NCBI GenBank assembly: GCA_041584475.1
Contig: JBFHDX010000101.1
Span: 1 to 13,730, forward strand
Direction of reading: 5' to 3'
Source: JBFHDX01 sp041584475
GTDB taxonomy: Bacteria; Pseudomonadota; Alphaproteobacteria; UBA8366; JADFVY01
DNA: 13,730 nt
The notes under the pieces: model-generated
Told to the model about the DNA's origin: nothing
What the model saw: the letters and a program-made list of their open reading frames with translations, nothing else
The model's database searches: none
Shown here: piece after piece, positions 10,037 to 13,730 of the stretch
How the letters are laid out: every line of letters starts with the position of its first letter
How positions within the stretch are numbered: position 1 is the stretch's first letter
Program-made: the position numbers and the translations under genes

Positions 10037-10411
10037 TCAGCTGCCGCGATAGGTCGAATAGCCGTAGGGGGAGATCAGCAGCGGCACGTGATAGTGCTGC
10101 CCCGTTGCGCCGATGCCGAAGCGGACCGGCACCCGATCGAGGAACGGCGGGTCGGGCAGAGCGACGCCGGCGGCGCGGAAATAGTCTGCGACGTGGAAGA
10201 CGAGCTCGTACTCGCCGGCGCGCAACTCGCCCCCCGCGAGGATCGGCGCGTCGCAGCGCCCGTCATCGTTTGTGCGCACCGTCTTCACGTGCTCGCGCTG
10301 CGCGCCGTCGAGCCGGTTGAGCTCGATCGTCAGGCCGGCGCCGGGCCGCCCGGACATGGTGTCCAGAACGTGGGTGGTCAGCCTCCCGCCGTCGTTCGAC
10401 GCGCCCGCCAT
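10037..10411 (-). CDS. uraH: 5-hydroxyisourate hydrolase (transthyretin-like)
   Basis: This enzyme hydrolyses 5-hydroxyisourate, the product of urate oxidase, to OHCU, which UraD then decarboxylates. The 124-aa protein shows the family's hallmarks: LTTHVLDT with H14, TNDDGR with R52, the HYH motif at 106-108, and the C-terminal tetrapeptide YRGS that separates hydrolases from true transthyretins. There is no signal peptide, so it is cytoplasmic. It is the first gene of the minus-strand operon. The start at 10411 has a strong GGAGGAG 5 nt upstream (complement of 10417-10423). It faces uraD across the divergent control region, so two consecutive enzymes of one pathway share a regulatory zone. 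Confidence 0.97.
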   Translation of the reverse strand: MAGASNDGGRLTTHVLDTMSGRPGAGLTIELNRLDGAQREHVKTVRTNDDGRCDAPILAGGELRAGEYELVFHVADYFRAAGVALPDPPFLDRVPVRFGIGATGQHYHVPLLISPYGYSTYRGS

Positions 10412-10426
10412 TTATGCTCCTCCGCG

Positions 10427-10478
10427 GCGGCAGGTCGGGTCGACGCGCGATGCTTGCCGCGAAGGTCCCGCCTGCCGC
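10427..10478 (-). repeat. inverted repeat in the uraH leader
   Basis: GCGGCAGG (10427-10434) and CCTGCCGC (10471-10478) are perfect 8-base complements separated by 36 bases. In the uraH mRNA leader they could pair and bring structure close to the GGAGGAG ribosome site at 10417-10423. In such GC-rich DNA this may be chance. No known riboswitch fold was recognised. Confidence 0.3.
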
Positions 10479-10499
10479 ATGATCTTCTTTTGCTTATCT

Positions 10500-10519
10500 G
10501 AACACGATACGCGGTGTTC
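10500..10519. promoter_or_regulatory. candidate operator, inverted repeat GAACAC-N8-GTGTTC
   Basis: Two perfect 6-base arms, GAACAC (10500-10505) and GTGTTC (10514-10519), are separated by 8 bases and lie in the A/T-richer middle of the divergent region. The 14-bp centre-to-centre spacing is a little over one helical turn, compatible with a dimeric repressor. No regulator gene is present in the window, and I cannot assign the motif to a known purine regulator. It could control both directions at once. Confidence 0.45.
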
Positions 10520-10652
10520 TTACAGCGGAAAAACACGTGGCGGGCGGCAGCGCATTCAAACCGAATCGAATAGCCGGGCGCGCGGCGGCGGCGTGTCGGT
10601 CCGGCGCGGTGCGGAAGCACGGGCCGGGCAGCGAGGGACGAAGGGACAGGCC

Positions 10653-11174
10653 ATGGCAGGGCAGCGACCGCGGCCGAGCGCGATGACCCGCGACGACTTC
10701 GTCGCCGCGTTCGGAAGCGTGTTCGAGCATTCACCGTGGATCGCGGAGGGCGCGTTCGATGCCGGGCTCGGACCGGATGCCGACACCGCGGCCGGTCTGC
10801 ACGACCGCCTCTGCGCGGTGTTTCGCGCGGCCCCGCCGCAGCGCCGGCGCGATGTCCTGCTGGCCCATCCCGACCTCGCCGGCCGGCTCGCCGTCACCGG
10901 TGCGCTCACGCCGGACTCGACGGCCGAACAGGCGAGCGCCGGGCTCGACCGCTGCACGCCGGCGGAGTTCGAGCGCCTGCAGGCGCTGAACGCGATCTAC
11001 CGCGAGAAATTCGGCTTCCCCTTCATCATGGCGGTCAAGGGACGCAGCAAGGCGGAGATCATCGCCGCCTTCGAGCGCCGCATCGAGAGCGACGCGGAGA
11101 CCGAGTTCGCGACCGCGCTCGGTGAGGTCGAGCGCATCGCCCGGCTGCGGCTCGAGGCGCTGATGGGGGGTTAG
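10653..11174 (+). CDS. uraD: OHCU decarboxylase
   Basis: UraD decarboxylates 2-oxo-4-hydroxy-4-carboxy-5-ureidoimidazoline to S-allantoin, the last step from urate to allantoin. The 173-aa protein has AHPDLAG with catalytic H72, a glutamate 20 residues later (E92 in TAEQASAGLD; the same spacing as H67/E87 of the zebrafish enzyme as I recall it), and the strongly conserved stretch LNAIYREKFGFPF (112-124) followed by IMAVKGRS. The C-terminal ERIARLRLEAL helix is also typical. The start at 10653 was chosen for the AAGGG 7 nt upstream; the ATG at 10683 has none. The frame is open back to 10272, but that part is antisense to uraH. It is transcribed away from uraH and seems monocistronic: the next gene lies 327 bp on and is unrelated. 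Confidence 0.95.
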   Translation: MAGQRPRPSAMTRDDFVAAFGSVFEHSPWIAEGAFDAGLGPDADTAAGLHDRLCAVFRAAPPQRRRDVLLAHPDLAGRLAVTGALTPDSTAEQASAGLDRCTPAEFERLQALNAIYREKFGFPFIMAVKGRSKAEIIAAFERRIESDAETEFATALGEVERIARLRLEALMGG

Positions 11175-11501
11175 GTGAGTCGGGGGAGTGCGTCGGTTGG
11201 TGGACCGGTGTGTCTCAGGCGCTGAGTCGGACGGTGGTGAGCGCGGTCTGCGGTGCAGAACGGATTTTCCCAACTAGATTGTCTTACTTCGCCTTATGAC
11301 CCTGAACGGACTTTATCGATCGAGAACTCGCGGTAGTTACGATCGGCGCTCATAGGCCACATAGAGTCGTACTCAGATGGCCGCCACCAATTCACATGGC
11401 CTGCGGCAATGGTGCTTGTTTGCGGCCAAGGCGTTTTGGACATTAGCGGAGCACCGCGTTAAGCTCTGACCTGCACCATACCCCTTTAGGGAGGTGCCAA
11501 A
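11175..11501. other. 327-bp intergenic stretch, no gene recognised; GC drop begins
   Basis: No reading frame or RNA gene is supported here. Base composition falls from about 70% to roughly 55% GC within the first 100 bp, marking a boundary. A short hairpin (CTCAG at 11214-11218, CTGAG at 11222-11226) lies 40 bp after uraD but lacks a T-run, so it is a poor terminator. Before the cyclase gene a weak promoter-like pair, TTGGAC (11436-11441) and TAAGCT (11460-11465), sits about 37 bp upstream of the ATG. A clear ribosome site, AGGGAGG, lies at 11488-11494. Confidence 0.5.
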
Positions 11502-13439
11502 ATGGGAGCAAAGGACGAAGAGCGGAGGCTCACGTCCATCCTATCTCTGGACGTTGTCGAATTCAGCCGCCTCATGAGTATCGATGAGGTGGGAACACTC
11601 TTGGCGCTCAAGAACCATCGCAAGGAACTGATCGACCCCAAGACCTCCCAATATGGCGGCCGCCTGATCAAGCTGATGGGCGATGGCGCGCTGATCGAAT
11701 TTGGGAGCGTGGTAGACGCTGTTCGATTTGCCGCGGATGTTCAGCGCACGATGCAGAAGCGCAATTCTGGTGTTCCCAAGGATCGGCAAATCCGCCTCCG
11801 GATTGGCGTTAACATTGGCGATATCCTTGTTGAGGGTGACGACATCTATGGCGACGGCGTGAATATCGCCAGTCGGCTCGAACAACTCGCTGATATAGGT
11901 GGAATCTGTATCTCGGACTCTGCATATCAGCAGGTCCGGAACAAGCTGGACCTTCCATTCGAAGCTTTGGCGCCGCAGCGCGTCAAAAACATTGCTGAAC
12001 CAATAAAGGCATGGCGAGTAGCGCTGGACGGGGTCATGCCGACTAAGGCCGGGCAACGTCGGCGTCGAGTGATCCCGGCGTTGGCGCTCGCGGCAGTTCT
12101 GGTAGCGGGATTCACTGTCTTCCTGGTTTGGAACGAGGTACCTGGTGACGGCACTACGGTGATCACTGATGAGATCCTACGCGAGCCGTCAGGACCGAAG
12201 ATCGGTGTATTGCCGTTTGAGAGCCTAACTGACAACCGTGACGATATCTTGTTCGCAGCCGGCATCACGGAAGACATCATTGCCGCACTCACCCGTTTCC
12301 AGGAGCTTCACGTCATCGCGCAAATCACCGGTGATCCGAGTCTTGCGCATGATGACACGACCAGCGGTTCTGCGTTGGCAGGTACCGATTCTCCAAGTTT
12401 GCCCGATATTCAGGGGCTCGCGCTCTCGTATACTCTGACAGGGACTATTCGCCGTTCGCCGGATACCATCCGAATAACGGCGCGACTGCACGCTGCCGTC
12501 GATGGACGCCAAGTCTGGGCAGGAACCTATGACCGACCACTTGTTCCCGCGGAGATCCTTTCGGTACAGCAGGAGGTGGCGTCGAAGATCGTTAGCGCCA
12601 TTGCATCCACGGGAGGCGGCACGATCACGGCAGGAAAACTCCGCGGCTCCCTCGGAAAGGCACCGCATCAATTGTCATCATATGAATGCGTGATCGCAGC
12701 CATGGCTTATGTCCATTACGATCCGTCACTTTACACAATTGCGCGCGATTGCCTCATTGAGACGGTGAAGGCTGAGCCGGAATACGCCGACGCCTGGGCC
12801 ATGCTGGCGGAGATTTACGGGGCACAGTGGTATGGCTATGAACCCCTCATTCCTGGGGAGACATACGATCCTCTCAAACGGGCATTAGAGGCTGCAAAGC
12901 GTTCCGTGATGCTTGCGCCAGACAATGCACGCGCGCATTACGCGCTCGCAATCTCGCTCGATATGGCTGGCGATTTACCGGGCTTTTACGCCGAGGCGCG
13001 CCGGGCACTTGAACTCAATCCCAACGAACCGGTCTATCTGGGTTCGCTGGGCAACTGGATCGCTTTCACGGGCCGTTGGGAGGAGGGCCTCGCGCTTATA
13101 GAAAAGGCCGCACGGCTGAATCCTGGGTCTTTTGCTCCCTGGTGGCACTATGCACCGGCGATGCAGGCCCTCCGGCATGGCGATCATGAGACGGCAATTC
13201 GCCGCTTCCAACAATCATTCACCGGCTGGTGGGTCAATTACATGCATCAGGCATATACTTACGGCCTGATGGGGGACGAGGTCAAAGCCGGTCGCGCCCT
13301 CGACAGTCTGTTTCAACTGCAACCCAATTTTGATCTCGAGAAGGCTTTGATCTTTCATCAGAAATACCAGTTTGACCCCAGCTTTATTGACCTCGTGTTG
13401 GAGGGATTGCGTCGTGCCGGAGTTCCGCCGGCCGCGTAG
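11502..13439 (+). CDS. class III nucleotide cyclase with membrane segment, TolB-like domain and TPR region
   Basis: This 645-aa protein has an N-terminal class III cyclase domain (about 8-175) that would make cAMP from ATP. All key residues are visible: metal-binding D17 (SLDVVEFS) and D61 (LMGDG), adenine-selecting K57 and D114 (IKLMGD, DDIYGD), and transition-state N121 and R125 (VNIASRLE). An Arg-rich stop (185-189) and one hydrophobic segment (about 190-210) follow. Next is a region resembling the TolB/FlgO N-terminal fold (IGVLPFESLTDNRDD at 234-248; TGTIRRSPDTIRI; GRQVWAGTYDR). The C-terminal half (about 425-610) is TPR-like, with repeats such as PDNARAHYALAISLDMAG. The cyclase would be cytoplasmic and the rest periplasmic if it is single-pass. 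Such fusions are common in Rhizobiales. Codon usage is more A/T-rich than in the operon, suggesting a different origin. The ribosome site AGGGAGG lies 7 nt before the ATG. Its signal is unknown. Confidence 0.9.
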   Translation: MGAKDEERRLTSILSLDVVEFSRLMSIDEVGTLLALKNHRKELIDPKTSQYGGRLIKLMGDGALIEFGSVVDAVRFAADVQRTMQKRNSGVPKDRQIRLRIGVNIGDILVEGDDIYGDGVNIASRLEQLADIGGICISDSAYQQVRNKLDLPFEALAPQRVKNIAEPIKAWRVALDGVMPTKAGQRRRRVIPALALAAVLVAGFTVFLVWNEVPGDGTTVITDEILREPSGPKIGVLPFESLTDNRDDILFAAGITEDIIAALTRFQELHVIAQITGDPSLAHDDTTSGSALAGTDSPSLPDIQGLALSYTLTGTIRRSPDTIRITARLHAAVDGRQVWAGTYDRPLVPAEILSVQQEVASKIVSAIASTGGGTITAGKLRGSLGKAPHQLSSYECVIAAMAYVHYDPSLYTIARDCLIETVKAEPEYADAWAMLAEIYGAQWYGYEPLIPGETYDPLKRALEAAKRSVMLAPDNARAHYALAISLDMAGDLPGFYAEARRALELNPNEPVYLGSLGNWIAFTGRWEEGLALIEKAARLNPGSFAPWWHYAPAMQALRHGDHETAIRRFQQSFTGWWVNYMHQAYTYGLMGDEVKAGRALDSLFQLQPNFDLEKALIFHQKYQFDPSFIDLVLEGLRRAGVPPAA

Positions 13440-13516
13440 AAAAATTCGTGCCGAGAATCCTACCTATTGCGCCTCCGTCTCTGGCTAAAACCGGCGGCTC
13501 GCGCGCACATCACTCC

Positions 13517-13545
13517 ATGTCCGCTCTGGCGGTTTGAGCCGACAT
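13517..13545. repeat. palindromic element, ATGTC-c-GCTC loop GAGC-c-GACAT
   Basis: An imperfect hairpin has arms ATGTC/GACAT (13517-13521, 13541-13545) and GCTC/GAGC (13523-13526, 13536-13539), interrupted by one C-C mismatch, with a 9-base loop. It starts 78 bp after the cyclase stop. It resembles the dispersed palindromes of Rhizobiales genomes whose spurious translations begin MSA...ADM, which I recall but cannot verify here. No T-run follows, so termination is unproven. Confidence 0.45.
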
Positions 13546-13589
13546 CGGCAACACGCTAACATTGGTTGCCGGTCCGCTTTGCTGGGCGT

Positions 13590-13614
13590 CCCGGCGCGAT
13601 TCCGCGCAGCCGGG
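13590..13614. repeat. GC-rich inverted repeat upstream of the acetyltransferase gene
   Basis: CCCGGC (13590-13595) and GCCGGG (13609-13614) pair perfectly, and a further GCG/CGC can pair inside. The structure lies 31 bp before the start codon at 13646. It has no T-run. It may belong to the same block of repeats as the element at 13517-13545 or be part of the leader of the next gene. The remaining bases between 13440 and 13645 show nothing I recognise. Confidence 0.35.
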
Positions 13615-13645
13615 AATTGCGCTAGCGTTCCGGCGGGAAGCCATA

Positions 13646-13730
13646 ATGATCCGCGAGTGCAACGCCGGCGATTTCGAGAGCATCCTGGCCGTCATCAACG
13701 ACGCCGCCCGGGCCTATCGCGGGGTGATCC
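13646..13730 (+). CDS. GNAT-family N-acetyltransferase, N-terminal fragment at window edge
   Basis: Only 28 codons are visible. The reading IRECNAGDF followed by an INDAARAYRGVI segment matches the usual start of small GNAT acetyltransferases (IR-x-DFE-I-x-INDAA-xx-Y-x-GVIP). The acetyl-CoA site would lie beyond the right edge. GGGAAG (13635-13640) sits 5 nt before the ATG. The codons are again GC-rich, like the purine operon and unlike the cyclase gene. The family is likely, but the acceptor substrate cannot be inferred. Confidence 0.6.
   Translation, partial: MIRECNAGDFESILAVINDAARAYRGVI

Larger units (their letters stand above)
10412..10652. promoter_or_regulatory. divergent control region between uraH and uraD
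   Basis: The 241 bp between the two start codons must hold the promoters of both the large operon and uraD. Its centre (about 10480-10545) is clearly richer in A/T than its surroundings and contains the inverted repeat at 10500-10519 and a CACGTG at 10534-10539. On the minus strand a weak sigma70-like pair can be drawn (TTTTCC, 17 bp, TATCGT), which would overlap the inverted repeat, but matches are poor. For uraD I see no convincing -35/-10 pair. uraD has AAGGG at 10641-10645, 7 nt before its ATG. Confidence 0.6.

Noticed and set aside
10272..10652. N-terminal extension of UraD
   Set aside because: It runs antisense to uraH and through the divergent promoter region; the UraD family begins near the ATG at 10653.
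11214..11226. CTCAG-GCG-CTGAG hairpin as a uraD terminator
   Set aside because: The stem has only 5 bp and there is no T-run after it.
11175..11501. tRNA, small RNA, att site or IS remnant in the intergenic stretch
   Set aside because: No cloverleaf, no terminal inverted repeats, no target duplication and no transposase-like translation could be seen.
13510..13698. 62-aa minus-strand frame across the repeats and the acetyltransferase start
   Set aside because: It is a translation of the palindromic elements and antisense to the acetyltransferase; no ribosome site or family resemblance.

Overview
This high-GC window (about 70% by eye) carries one long minus-strand operon for purine uptake and oxidation, a divergent plus-strand gene of the same pathway, and a lower-GC stretch with a signalling gene. 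The split XdhA/XdhB xanthine dehydrogenase with XdhC, the BMP-type ABC transporter inside a purine cluster, and the class III cyclase/TPR protein together suggest an alphaproteobacterium, probably Hyphomicrobiales (Rhizobiales). This is an inference from gene families, not a database match.

Positions 1-10411 read right to left. In transcription order the genes are uraH (5-hydroxyisourate hydrolase), xdhA, xdhB, xdhC, an ABC ATPase with two nucleotide-binding domains, two BPD_transp_2-type permeases, a Tat-exported BMP-family binding protein, and a NifS-type cysteine desulfurase that runs off the left edge. Gaps run from 11 bp to overlaps of 4-16 bp as far as the second permease. They widen to 60 bp before the binding protein and 49 bp before the desulfurase, and the latter gap holds a 9-bp stem-loop. 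uraD (OHCU decarboxylase, 10653-11174) points the other way across a 241-bp divergent control region. The centre of that region carries an inverted repeat, GAACAC-N8-GTGTTC.

The proposed logic is that the ABC transporter imports a purine base or nucleoside and XdhAB oxidises hypoxanthine/xanthine to urate. A urate oxidase encoded outside this window would make 5-hydroxyisourate, which UraH and UraD convert to S-allantoin. XdhC and the cysteine desulfurase would prepare the sulfurated molybdenum cofactor that XdhAB needs. XdhB keeps every xanthine-binding and catalytic residue I could check by motif.

From about 11175 to about 13550 the base composition falls to roughly 55-60% GC. This part holds a 327-bp stretch without a recognisable gene and one 645-aa protein: a class III nucleotide cyclase domain with a complete active site, one membrane segment, a TolB/FlgO-like domain and a TPR region. 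Downstream are two palindromic elements. At the right edge high-GC sequence resumes with the first 28 codons of a GNAT-type acetyltransferase. I found no rRNA, tRNA, CRISPR array, transposase or integrase.
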